Assembly (NCBI GenBank): GCA_005877705.1
Contig: VBNY01000176.1
Coordinates: forward strand, 1 to 15,299
Length of the DNA: 15,299 nt
Direction: 5' to 3'
From: Gammaproteobacteria bacterium
GTDB taxonomy: Bacteria > Pseudomonadota > Gammaproteobacteria > Steroidobacterales > Steroidobacteraceae
Shown: positions 6,597 to 13,914 of the stretch, in pieces
How the letters are laid out: every line of letters starts with the position of its first letter
How positions within the stretch are numbered: the first letter of the stretch is position 1
The notes under the pieces: model-generated
What the model was told of the DNA's origin: nothing
The model's database searches: none
What the model saw: the letters and a program-made list of their open reading frames with translations, nothing else
Translations under genes and position numbers: made by a program

Positions 6597-7889
6597 ATGA
6601 AGATACCCGAGATTCTGCTCGTCGAGACGGTTCATCAGCCGGGCAGCCTCGCGAAGGTGCTGCAGGTCATCGCCGACGCCGGCTTGACCATCGAGCACCT
6701 CACCGCGCTGCGCCGTGAGCAGGGCAGAACGCTCTGGGAGATCACGCTCGAGATGGACGAGGAGGCGGATCGCAGCCTCTATGAGCGGATCGGGCGGCTG
6801 CCAACCGCCCGCTTCGTCGGCAAGTCGGATCGGGTGTTCAACCGGCATCGCGGCGGCAAGATCCGTCAGGTCGCGAGTCATCCCATCAACACGCAGCAGG
6901 TGCTGCGCGACATCTACACGCCCGGAGTGGCGCGCGTGTGCCTCGCGATCCAGACAGACCCGCAGGCGGCGCACGATTTCACGAGCCTCGATATCACGGT
7001 CGCCGTCATCACCAATGGCACCGCCGTGCTGGGTCTGGGAAACATCGGAGCTCTGGCGGGCCTGCCGGTCATGGAAGGCAAGGCCGCGCTGTTCGCGGAA
7101 CTCGTCTGTCTCACCGGCGTGCCGATCCTGCTCAACGAGACGCAACCCGAGCGCGTCGTGGAGATCATCGCGGCGATCGAGATGTCGTTCGGCGCGATCC
7201 AGCTCGAGGACTTCGCGGCCCCCGAATGCTTCGAGATCGAGCAGCAGCTGCGGGCGCGGCTCACGAAGCCGGTGCTGCACGACGACCAGCACGGCACGGC
7301 GGTGGTGGCGCTCGCGGCGCTGATCAATGCCACGCGCCACGCTGGGCGCAGTCTGCGCGACAGTACTGTCGGTCAGATCGGGTTGGGGGCTGCCGGCACG
7401 GGTATCGTGCGCCTGCTGCGCGCCTACGGTGTTGGGCGCGTGCTGGGCGCTGATCGCCGCACGCCTGCGCTGGCGCGGCTGGTGGCGTTGGGTGGGGAAG
7501 GCGCCACGGTCGAATCGATCATGGCGCAGGCGGACATCGTCATCGCCACCACTGGAGTCAAGGGTTTGATCAGACCGGAATGGGTGCGGCGCGGTCAGGT
7601 CATTCTCGCGCTGTCGAACCCGGACCCCGAGATCGAGCCGCTCCTCGCCAGGGAACGCGGCGCCGCCTTCGCTGCCGACGGCAAGGGGATCAATAACGTG
7701 CTGGCGTTTCCCGGGTTGTTCAAAGGCGCGCTCATTGCGCGCGCCACGCACTTCTCCGATCCGATGTTGATGGCGGCGGCGCATGCCATCGCCCAGCAGG
7801 CACACGGCGAGGAGCTAGTCCCCGATCCGTTGGACAAGAGCGTACACGAGCGCGTTGCCGCGGCGGTACGTGATGCCGCGAGCCCGTAG
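6597..7889 (+). CDS. Malic enzyme (malate dehydrogenase, decarboxylating) with N-terminal ACT domain
   Basis: This is a 430-residue cytoplasmic enzyme that would convert malate to pyruvate and CO2 with NAD(P). Residues 5-75 form an ACT-like regulatory domain (LLVETVHQPGSLAKVLQVIADAGLTIEHL). The catalytic part has Tyr107 in YTPGVARVC, Lys162 in VMEGKAALF, the metal-site residues in QLEDFAAPECFEIE and HDDQHGTAVV, the dinucleotide loop GLGAAG (262-267), SNPDPEI and NNVLAFPGLFKGAL. I chose ATG 6597 over GTG 6579 because MKIPEILLVE starts directly at the ACT strand and the upstream GTG lies inside the inverted repeat. Length fits the ACT-fused malic enzymes. A malolactic activity cannot be excluded from sequence, and the ACT ligand, possibly an amino acid, is unknown. 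Confidence 0.87.
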   Translation: MKIPEILLVETVHQPGSLAKVLQVIADAGLTIEHLTALRREQGRTLWEITLEMDEEADRSLYERIGRLPTARFVGKSDRVFNRHRGGKIRQVASHPINTQQVLRDIYTPGVARVCLAIQTDPQAAHDFTSLDITVAVITNGTAVLGLGNIGALAGLPVMEGKAALFAELVCLTGVPILLNETQPERVVEIIAAIEMSFGAIQLEDFAAPECFEIEQQLRARLTKPVLHDDQHGTAVVALAALINATRHAGRSLRDSTVGQIGLGAAGTGIVRLLRAYGVGRVLGADRRTPALARLVALGGEGATVESIMAQADIVIATTGVKGLIRPEWVRRGQVILALSNPDPEIEPLLARERGAAFAADGKGINNVLAFPGLFKGALIARATHFSDPMLMAAAHAIAQQAHGEELVPDPLDKSVHERVAAAVRDAASP

Positions 7890-7933
7890 CCAGGGCCAAG
7901 GATGGCCCGGAGAACTCATGCAGCGGGCTGGCC

Positions 7934-8018
7934 GCTGAAAGCGCCGCCACGCCTTTTGCTCGCGGGCCGGAAACATCCCTGGGCGCGCTCGCTGAAAGCG
8001 CCGCAGGCGCCTTTCAGC
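7934..8018. repeat. Two-hairpin dispersed repeat, copy B (rearranged)
   Basis: The right half of hairpin 1 is preserved (GCCACGCCTTTTGCTCGC, 7946-7963). It is followed by a 27-base spacer ending GGCGCGCTC as in copy A. Hairpin 2 has arms GCTGAAAGCGCC (7991-8002) and GGCGCCTTTCAGC (8006-8018) around GCA, with one extra base in the right arm. The left arm of hairpin 1 is missing. In its place stands GCTGAAAGCGCCGC (7934-7947), an exact second copy of the start of hairpin 2 (7991-8004). The right arm at 8006-8018 could therefore pair with either copy. The element lies between the convergent malic enzyme and DUF962 genes. Confidence 0.75.
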
Positions 8019-8025
8019 CAATCAA

Positions 8026-8493
8026 TCAGTACGGCACCCCCAGTCGGCGGTAAGCCGACGCCAGCAGCCACAGCGGTCCGATCAGAAGAAATTGCAGGTC
8101 CTTGAAGAACGACGGGCGCTTGCCTTCGATGGCGTGGCCGATGAACTGCCCGATCCAGGCGATGGTGAAGATCCCGAGCGATGTGGCCCAAAGAGGCCAC
8201 GGCAGATTCGTGAGCCAGTGGGTGATCAGCAGCAGCAGGATGAGGGCGATCAGCACTCCCACCGCCAGCGCAGGCGAGAGCGCGAGGTAGTACGCGAGCG
8301 CTGCCGCCGCCGCGAGCGTTGCCCAGTTGAGCCAGGGGGAGCTGTCCGCAAAAGCCGCAGGAACCGGCAGCGACCACAGAACGCCCAGCAACGACAGCAC
8401 GATCGGCGGCACGCAGACCCAGTGCAGCAGCTTGTTGGTGGGGTGCTCGTGGCTCGCACCATACTCGGTGAGCCAGTCGGCAATGGTGCGCAT
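8026..8493 (-). CDS. DUF962 / Mpo1-like integral membrane protein
   Basis: This is a 155-residue membrane protein with about five hydrophobic segments (near 27-45, 56-72, 75-92, 103-119 and 134-148). Two polar motifs identify the DUF962 family: HEHPTNKLLHWVCVPP near the N-terminus (His15, His17, His24) and QFIGHAIEGKRPSF (His120, Glu123). The yeast member Mpo1 is an iron-dependent dioxygenase acting in alpha-oxidation of 2-hydroxy fatty acids, and the conserved histidines would bind the metal. The bacterial role is not established. The start ATG has a GGAG 8 bases upstream. The gene is convergent with the malic enzyme across repeat copy B and divergent from the lipoprotein gene. Confidence 0.85.
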   Translation of the reverse strand: MRTIADWLTEYGASHEHPTNKLLHWVCVPPIVLSLLGVLWSLPVPAAFADSSPWLNWATLAAAAALAYYLALSPALAVGVLIALILLLLITHWLTNLPWPLWATSLGIFTIAWIGQFIGHAIEGKRPSFFKDLQFLLIGPLWLLASAYRRLGVPY

Positions 8494-8645
8494 GCGGTAG
8501 ACTCCGGCGGCTCACGGCCGCTTGTCTAACGCTACGCTCGCGTCGCTCGCGTCGCAATATACGTGACACATTCACGCCGCGTTCAGCTGGTGGACTTTAA
8601 ACCAGCACGCAACCCAGGCCCCGGGAGCGGGGTGAGGAGCCTCTC

Positions 8646-9312
8646 ATGCGTTTCAACAGCTTGTCTCGCAAGTCGCTGGTGTTGGCGGTCAGCGCCGCGC
8701 TGCTCACCGGTTGTTACACGACCAATCCGTATACCGGAAACCGCGAGGTGAGCAAGACCGCCGAGGGCGCAGGCATCGGCGCCCTCGCGGGAGCCGTCGT
8801 GGGGATGTTGACGGGTGGCGACGCTCGAGCGCATCGCAAGAATGCTCTCATCGCCGCCGGTATCGGCGCGCTCGCGGGGGGCGCTGCCGGCAACTACATG
8901 GACCGCCAGGAAGCCAAGCTGCGCTCACAGCTTCAGGGCACCGGCGTGAGCGTCGTGCGCAACGGCAACAACATTACGCTCAAGATGCCCGGCAACATCA
9001 CCTTCAGAACGGACAGCGCCGAGCTGCAGCCGAATTTCTACAGCGTCCTGAACTCGGTGGCGCTCGTGCTCAAGGAGTACGACAAGACGATACTCGAGGT
9101 CGCGGGCCACACCGACAGTACCGGCTCGCCCGAGTACAACCAGGCGCTCTCGGAGCGCCGCGCGGCGACTGTGGCCCAGTATTTGGAAGCGCAGGGGATC
9201 GACTCTCGACGGGTCATGACCGTGGGCGCGGGCGAAGGCCACCCGATCGCATCCAATGCCACGCCCGAAGGCCGTCAGGCCAATCGGCGAGTGGAGCTTA
9301 CGCTGGAGCCGA

Positions 9313-9326
<14 letters not shown>
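8646..9326 (+). CDS. OmpA-family peptidoglycan-binding lipoprotein (YiaD-like)
   Basis: This is a 226-residue outer-membrane lipoprotein. The signal peptide ends in the lipobox LLTGC, giving lipidated Cys23. Residues 39-84 form a glycine-zipper region (GAGIGALAGAVVG and AGIGALAGGAAGNYMDRQE) with two hydrophobic glycine-rich helices. Residues about 105-222 form the OmpA C-terminal domain, with GHTDSTGSPEYNQALSERRA (Asp157 and Arg172 being the usual diaminopimelate contacts), VGAGEGHPIASN and NRRVEL. This layout matches the YiaD type. GAGGAG (8634-8639) gives a strong ribosome site 6 bases before ATG. The leader holds a small stem, GCTGGT/ACCAGC (8586-8591/8601-8606). The 3' end overlaps rpoH tail-to-tail by 14 bases. 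Confidence 0.92.
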
Positions 9327-10200
<874 letters not shown>

Positions 10201-10228
10201 GAGATCTCCGGCTGTTTGGATGGTGAGT

Positions 10229-10255
10229 TTAGCACTCGCGAACTCAGAGTGCTAA
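10229..10255 (-). promoter_or_regulatory. CIRCE operator (HrcA-binding site) upstream of rpoH
   Basis: The site is TTAGCACTC-N9-GAGTGCTAA with both 9-base arms perfect, the canonical CIRCE inverted repeat bound by the heat-shock repressor HrcA. It lies 28 bases before the rpoH ATG and covers the -10 and expected start site of the sigma-E-type promoter. HrcA binding would therefore block that promoter. CIRCE is best known at groESL and dnaK operons. The hrcA gene is not in the window. Confidence 0.95.
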
Positions 10256-10271
10256 GACGGCCGAAAGTTCC
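10244..10271 (-). promoter_or_regulatory. Sigma-E (RpoE)-type promoter of rpoH
   Basis: On the minus strand the sequence reads GGAACTT (10271-10265), 16 bases, then TCTGA (10248-10244). This is the sigma-E consensus at consensus spacing. Transcription would begin near 10237, leaving a leader of about 37 bases. E. coli rpoH also has a sigma-E promoter (P3), which supports the call. The -10 lies in the centre and right arm of the CIRCE element. Confidence 0.8.
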
Positions 10272-10272
10272 G

Positions 10273-10350
10273 GGCGGGTCTCCATTTCGCCTTTATGGAC
10301 AGCAACTTAAACCCGCCGGTAGCCCCGAGGGAATCCCCCTTCCGAGGGGG
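10273..10350. other. GC-rich region with nested inverted repeats upstream of rpoH
   Basis: The gap 10256-10522 holds no gene I can support. Next to the sigma-E -35 is an outer inverted repeat, GGCGGGT (10273-10279) and ACCCGCC (10311-10317). It encloses an inner repeat, TCCAT (10281-10285) and ATGGA (10295-10299). A further stem, CCCCC/GGGGG (10335-10339/10346-10350), follows. The directly repeated octamer CGGCCTCC occurs at about 10371 and again downstream. None matches a riboswitch or small RNA I know. It may contain further promoter elements for rpoH or the leader of the plus-strand gene at 10523. Confidence 0.4.
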
Positions 10351-10522
10351 TCGGTGCCCTGCCCGATGAGCGGCCTCCTGGAAGGACTCGAGGACGGCCT
10401 CCGTGGAACAGCCACGCTCACGGTGGAGCGTCGTAAGCGCGGTTGGCTCCGATCTGCGGTACATTTCCGGTAGCGGGCTCTCAACATAATCCGAACCAAG
10501 AACGATCCTCGAGGGGGGCATC

Positions 10523-11083
10523 ATGATCAGTCTGTATGTGCTGTGGCTGCCAATCCTGATTTCCGCGGTGATCGTGTTCGCCGCGAGTGCCGTGATACAC
10601 ATGGCGCCGACCTGGCATCGCAGCGACTATCCGGGGATCCCGAGGGAAAGCGAAGCCATGAGCGCGCTGCGGCCACTCGCGATTCCACCCGGGGATTATT
10701 TCGTGCCGCGCGCCTCGGGCATGAAGGAGATGAAGACGCCCGAGTTCACCGAGAAAATGAAGCAGGGTCCGGTCCTCATACTCACCGTGATGCCGAACGG
10801 ACCGATGTCGATGGGCAGGAATCTGCTGCAGTGGTTCATCTTCCTCATCGTGGTCGGGATCTTCGTCGCCTACGTCACCAGCCGTTCGCTCGCCGCCGGC
10901 GCCGACTACCTGCGGGTATTCCAGATCGCCGGCGCGACCGCCTTCATCGCCTATTCGATGGCTCTGTGGGAGCTGTCGATCTGGTATCGGCGCTCCTGGA
11001 GCCTGACGCTCAAGGCGACATTGGACGGGTTGATCTACGCGTTGCTCACGGCCGGTACCTTCGGCTGGCTGTGGCCGCGGTGA
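10523..11083 (+). CDS. Conserved-looking membrane protein of unknown function
   Basis: This is a 186-residue protein with a probable N-terminal helix (3-24), a soluble segment (25-100) and three further helices (about 102-119, 130-150 and 166-184). The soluble part carries motif-like polar phrases: HMAPTWHRSDYPGIP, PPGDYFVPRASGMKEMKTPEF and GPVLILTVMPNGPMSMG. These suggest a constrained function, but I cannot name the family. A strong ribosome site, GAGGGGGG (10511-10518), precedes the ATG. A CATAAT (10485-10490) could be a -10, but no good -35 is evident. The gene starts 323 bases from the divergent rpoH and is followed, 132 bases on, by the endopeptidase gene on the same strand. Confidence 0.85.
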   Translation: MISLYVLWLPILISAVIVFAASAVIHMAPTWHRSDYPGIPRESEAMSALRPLAIPPGDYFVPRASGMKEMKTPEFTEKMKQGPVLILTVMPNGPMSMGRNLLQWFIFLIVVGIFVAYVTSRSLAAGADYLRVFQIAGATAFIAYSMALWELSIWYRRSWSLTLKATLDGLIYALLTAGTFGWLWPR

Positions 11084-11215
11084 ACCCAATGCGGATTTGC
11101 TTACCTTAAGTCACCACCGGGCGACAGGAATTCCCAAGTGGATCACGGCGCATGCCGATATGTCATGCTCTGCTACAGTCACCAGGGGAAAGTCTCGAGA
11201 AAGGCGCTTCAGTCG

Positions 11216-12142
11216 ATGAATCGGGGTCACGTGTTGCTGATGCTGGCGGCAACCTATCTGCTCTTCGCCAGTCCGGTCTCTCGAGCAGTCGTCTCATCCG
11301 ACCCGGCAGGTGCCATCCTGCCGCATCACGCGGCGCGCTCACACCGCCCGCTGCTGGCCCCGCTCGATGAGCCCGGGCTCAGATCTTCCGCGGCGTTGGT
11401 TCTGGATGCGACGCACGCCTCGGTGCTCTATTCCCGGCGGGCCGATGTTGCGCTGCCCATCGCTTCGATCACCAAGCTGATGACCGCTCTGGTGGTCCTG
11501 GAGGCAGGGCAGCCGCTCGAGGAGATGATCGAGATCACTCCCGATGACCGCAGCAGCGGCAAGGGCGCGCATTCGCGCCTGGCGATGGGCGCGACGCTGA
11601 GCCGCGGCGACCTCATCCACCTGGCGCTCATGGCGTACGAGAATCGGGCGTCCCACGCGCTCGGACGCACGTTTCCCGGTGGCCTGCCGGCGCTGGTGCT
11701 CGCGATGAACGCGAAAGCCACCGCGCTCGGCATGACCAGCGCCCGCTTCGTCGACCCGAGCGGGCTGTCGAGTGAGAACGTCGCGAGCCCCGCAGACCTG
11801 TCCAAGCTCGTGGTCGCCGCCTCGAACGATCCGACGATCCGCGAATACTCCACCGACGGGCGCTATGCGGTGCAAGTGGGGCGGCGCACGCTCGGGTTTC
11901 GCAACACCAACTCGCTGGTGTCCAACCCGGCCTGGAACATCGTCGTTCAGAAGACCGGCTACATCGCCGAGGCGGGCAGATGCCTGGTGATGCAAGCCGT
12001 CATTGAAGATCGAACCGTGGTGATCGTACTGCTCAATTCATTCGGCAAGTACACCCGCGTGGCGGATGCGCGCCGGATCCGGAAATGGATCGAGGCGAAG
12101 CTGTTCGAGCACGGCCCGTCCACGCTCGCCAGCAAGACCTGA
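11216..12142 (+). CDS. pbpG: D-alanyl-D-alanine endopeptidase/carboxypeptidase, PBP7 type
   Basis: This is a 308-residue periplasmic serine peptidase (peptidase S11) that trims or cleaves peptidoglycan cross-links. The signal peptide covers about residues 1-24 (HVLLMLAATYLLFASPVSRA). The active-site tetrad is SITK (Ser84, Lys87) and the third motif KTG is at 246-248. Downstream phrases such as LGFRNTNSLV, WNIVVQKTGYI, GRCLVMQAVI and NSFGKYTR follow E. coli PbpG closely. The second motif, normally Ser-x-Asn, reads Tyr141-Glu-Asn (LMAYENRA). I prefer ATG 11216 over the GTG at 11138 because it places the signal peptide at the N-terminus, although its ribosome site (AAGG, 11 bases away) is weak. 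Lying beside ftsX, it may act in septal wall remodelling; this is inference. Confidence 0.87.
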   Translation: MNRGHVLLMLAATYLLFASPVSRAVVSSDPAGAILPHHAARSHRPLLAPLDEPGLRSSAALVLDATHASVLYSRRADVALPIASITKLMTALVVLEAGQPLEEMIEITPDDRSSGKGAHSRLAMGATLSRGDLIHLALMAYENRASHALGRTFPGGLPALVLAMNAKATALGMTSARFVDPSGLSSENVASPADLSKLVVAASNDPTIREYSTDGRYAVQVGRRTLGFRNTNSLVSNPAWNIVVQKTGYIAEAGRCLVMQAVIEDRTVVIVLLNSFGKYTRVADARRIRKWIEAKLFEHGPSTLASKT

Positions 12143-12166
12143 CCCCGCCGCGAGCGGGCGTGGCAC

Positions 12167-12251
12167 GCGGGCGAAAACCACGTTTTTCGCCCGCCGCCAA
12201 AACTGTGCAGCAACGTCGGCTCCGCTGAAACGGCCACAGGCCAGTTTCAGC
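12167..12251. repeat. Two-hairpin dispersed repeat, copy C
   Basis: Hairpin 1 has 11-base arms, GCGGGCGAAAA (12167-12177) and TTTTCGCCCGC (12184-12194), around CCACGT. After 29 bases, hairpin 2 has arms GCTGAAACGGCC (12224-12235) and GGCCAGTTTCAGC (12239-12251) around ACA, with one bulged A. Against copy A, hairpin 1 has the same 28-base length. Two pairs change together: A-T becomes G-C at stem pair 7, and G-C becomes A-T at stem pair 11. The copy lies between the convergent pbpG and ftsX. A short extra stem (CCCGC/GCGGG, 12144-12158) precedes it. Confidence 0.8.
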
Positions 12252-12301
12252 CCATACACAATTGCCGCAGGCTGCCGCAGGCCACTTTTTCCCATTGATG
12301 T

Positions 12302-13225
12302 CTAGGCCCTCGGCTGGATACTCCGTAGATGCCGCGCGGCCGAGATCCAGGCGCCGAGCCAGCCGAGCACCGTGCCGCCGCCCAGCAGCGTGGTGATGTC
12401 GTCTCGAGACGGGCCTTGCAGCGAGTAGCGGCTGCCGTAGAGCTTCGCAAGCGTTGCGACCGGCTCCCCGAGCAGGGCCACGGCCGCCTCGACGATCGCC
12501 CACGCACACAGCGCTCCGCCGAGCCCGTACAGCATGCCCGTGTACAGAAACGGGCGGCGCACGAACGCGTTGGATCCGCCTACCAGCTTGGTGACCTCGA
12601 TTTCCGCGCGCCGATTGAGGATCTCGAGCCGGATCGTGTTGCCGATGACCGCGAGCACCCCCGCCCCGAGCAGCAGCGCCGCCATCACCAACAGGCGGCG
12701 CAGCACTTCGAGAATGGCGTTGAAGCGCCGTACCCAGTCCGAGTCGATCTGCACCAGATCGACTTCCGGCCAGGCGGCGAAGTAGCGGCGCAAGGACTCC
12801 AGCGCGGCCGCGGAGCTGGCGTCGGCGCGCGGCCGCACATGTAGAAGGTGCGGCAGGGGATTGTCCTTGAGTGCCTCCAGCGCCGCGCCGAACCCCGAGT
12901 AAGTGCGGAACTCCTCCAGCGCCTTGTCGGCCGGAATGAGCGTCACGTCGGCAACCTCGGCCCGCTCGCGCGCGCTGCCCGCAAGCAGTTGGGCCTTGGC
13001 GAGCGGTACATCGGTCTTGAGGTATACCGACAGGTCGACCGCATTGACGAAGCCGCCGGTCGCCGCCTGCGCATTGATGACGAACAGCCGCAGCGCCGTC
13101 GGCAACGCGAGCGCCAGCCCAATGACGAGCAAAGTGAGCGCCGTGGCGAACGGATTGCGCACCAGCCGCCCCAGCGAGCCGAGCAGGGCCTGCACGTGGC
13201 GGGCGCCGGCAACACCGAGGCTCAC
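12302..13225 (-). CDS. ftsX: Cell division ABC transporter permease FtsX
   Basis: This 307-residue inner-membrane protein pairs with FtsE at the division septum. FtsEX uses ATP to activate wall hydrolases through periplasmic partners (EnvC in E. coli) rather than to transport a substrate. Helices are predicted at about 26-49, 177-199, 226-251 and 279-299. The periplasmic loop lies at 50-175, and the cytoplasmic signature NRRAEIEVTKLVGGSNAFV is at 205-222. It is somewhat shorter than E. coli FtsX (352), mainly at the N-terminus. The start is GTG, overlapping the ftsE stop by four bases (GTGA), which implies translational coupling. The gene ends 51 bases from repeat copy C. Confidence 0.94.
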   Translation of the reverse strand: MSLGVAGARHVQALLGSLGRLVRNPFATALTLLVIGLALALPTALRLFVINAQAATGGFVNAVDLSVYLKTDVPLAKAQLLAGSARERAEVADVTLIPADKALEEFRTYSGFGAALEALKDNPLPHLLHVRPRADASSAAALESLRRYFAAWPEVDLVQIDSDWVRRFNAILEVLRRLLVMAALLLGAGVLAVIGNTIRLEILNRRAEIEVTKLVGGSNAFVRRPFLYTGMLYGLGGALCAWAIVEAAVALLGEPVATLAKLYGSRYSLQGPSRDDITTLLGGGTVLGWLGAWISAARHLRSIQPRA

Positions 13226-13914
13226 CGCGTCGCCACCAGACTCGGCAACGAGTCGACCGCTTGTCCGTGCACGCGTCCGTTGTCGAGCACGATCTCGCGT
13301 TGACCGAATTCCCGCACGATATGCAGATCGTGAGTCGCGACGATAACCGTGACACCGACGTCCTGAAAGCGCCGGAACAGCCGCATGACTTCCAAGGAGA
13401 GATCCGGGTCGAGATTGCCCGTTGGCTCATCGGCGATCAACACCGGCGGTTTGCTGACGACGGCACGCGCGATGCCGACCCGCTGCTGCTCGCCGACGGA
13501 CAACTCGAGCGGCAGACTGCGCTCCTGGCCGAGCAGCCCGACCTGGTCCAGCGCCGCCCGCACGCGCCGGTCGATTTCCTTGAGCGGCGTGGCCGCCACG
13601 ACCAGCGGCAGCGCCACGTTGTCGAACACGGGGCGATCGAGGAGCAGCTTGTGGTCCTGAAATACCATGCCGACCTGGCGCCGGAAGGCGGCGATGTGCC
13701 GCGCCTTCAGCGTGCCCGTGTTCTTGCCGTTCACCAGCACGGTGCCGCGCGTGGGTCGCTCGAGCAGCGCGATGAGCTTGAGGACCGTGCTCTTGCCCGC
13801 GCCGGAGCGGCCCGTCAGAAACACCATCTCGCCCCTGTCGACGTTGAAGGTGACGTTGGTCAGCGCCTCGCGGCCGTTGGGGTAGCGCTTACTCAGGTGA
13901 TCAAAGGTGATCAT
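13222..13914 (-). CDS. ftsE: Cell division ATP-binding protein FtsE
   Basis: This 230-residue ABC ATPase is the partner of FtsX. Walker A is GRSGAGKST (35-43), the Q-loop VFQDHKLL (Gln86), Walker B VLIADEP (158-164, Glu163), the D-loop TGNLDP and the switch His195 (VATHD). The opening ITFDHLSKRYPNGREAL is typical of FtsE. The ABC signature reads LSVGEQQR, with Val140 at the usual first glycine of LSGGEQQR. The base call is an unambiguous GTC codon. ATG overlaps the ftsY stop (ATGA), so ftsY-ftsE-ftsX is a tightly coupled operon. Confidence 0.95.
   Translation of the reverse strand: MITFDHLSKRYPNGREALTNVTFNVDRGEMVFLTGRSGAGKSTVLKLIALLERPTRGTVLVNGKNTGTLKARHIAAFRRQVGMVFQDHKLLLDRPVFDNVALPLVVAATPLKEIDRRVRAALDQVGLLGQERSLPLELSVGEQQRVGIARAVVSKPPVLIADEPTGNLDPDLSLEVMRLFRRFQDVGVTVIVATHDLHIVREFGQREIVLDNGRVHGQAVDSLPSLVATR

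Noticed and set aside
8535..8555. Short tandem repeat (9-base unit CGCTCGCGT, just over two copies)
   Set aside because: It has too few copies and is too GC-rich to distinguish from chance. No known regulator site was recognised.
11138..11215. Upstream GTG start for the PBP7-type endopeptidase
   Set aside because: It would add 26 residues before a clear signal peptide, burying it. ATG 11216 gives a normal export signal.
12033..13430. 465-codon minus-strand frame over ftsX and part of ftsE
   Set aside because: It overlaps two certain genes in another frame and has the low-complexity Arg/Gly/Ala composition of a shadow frame. Only its first part resembles a frame-shifted FtsE.
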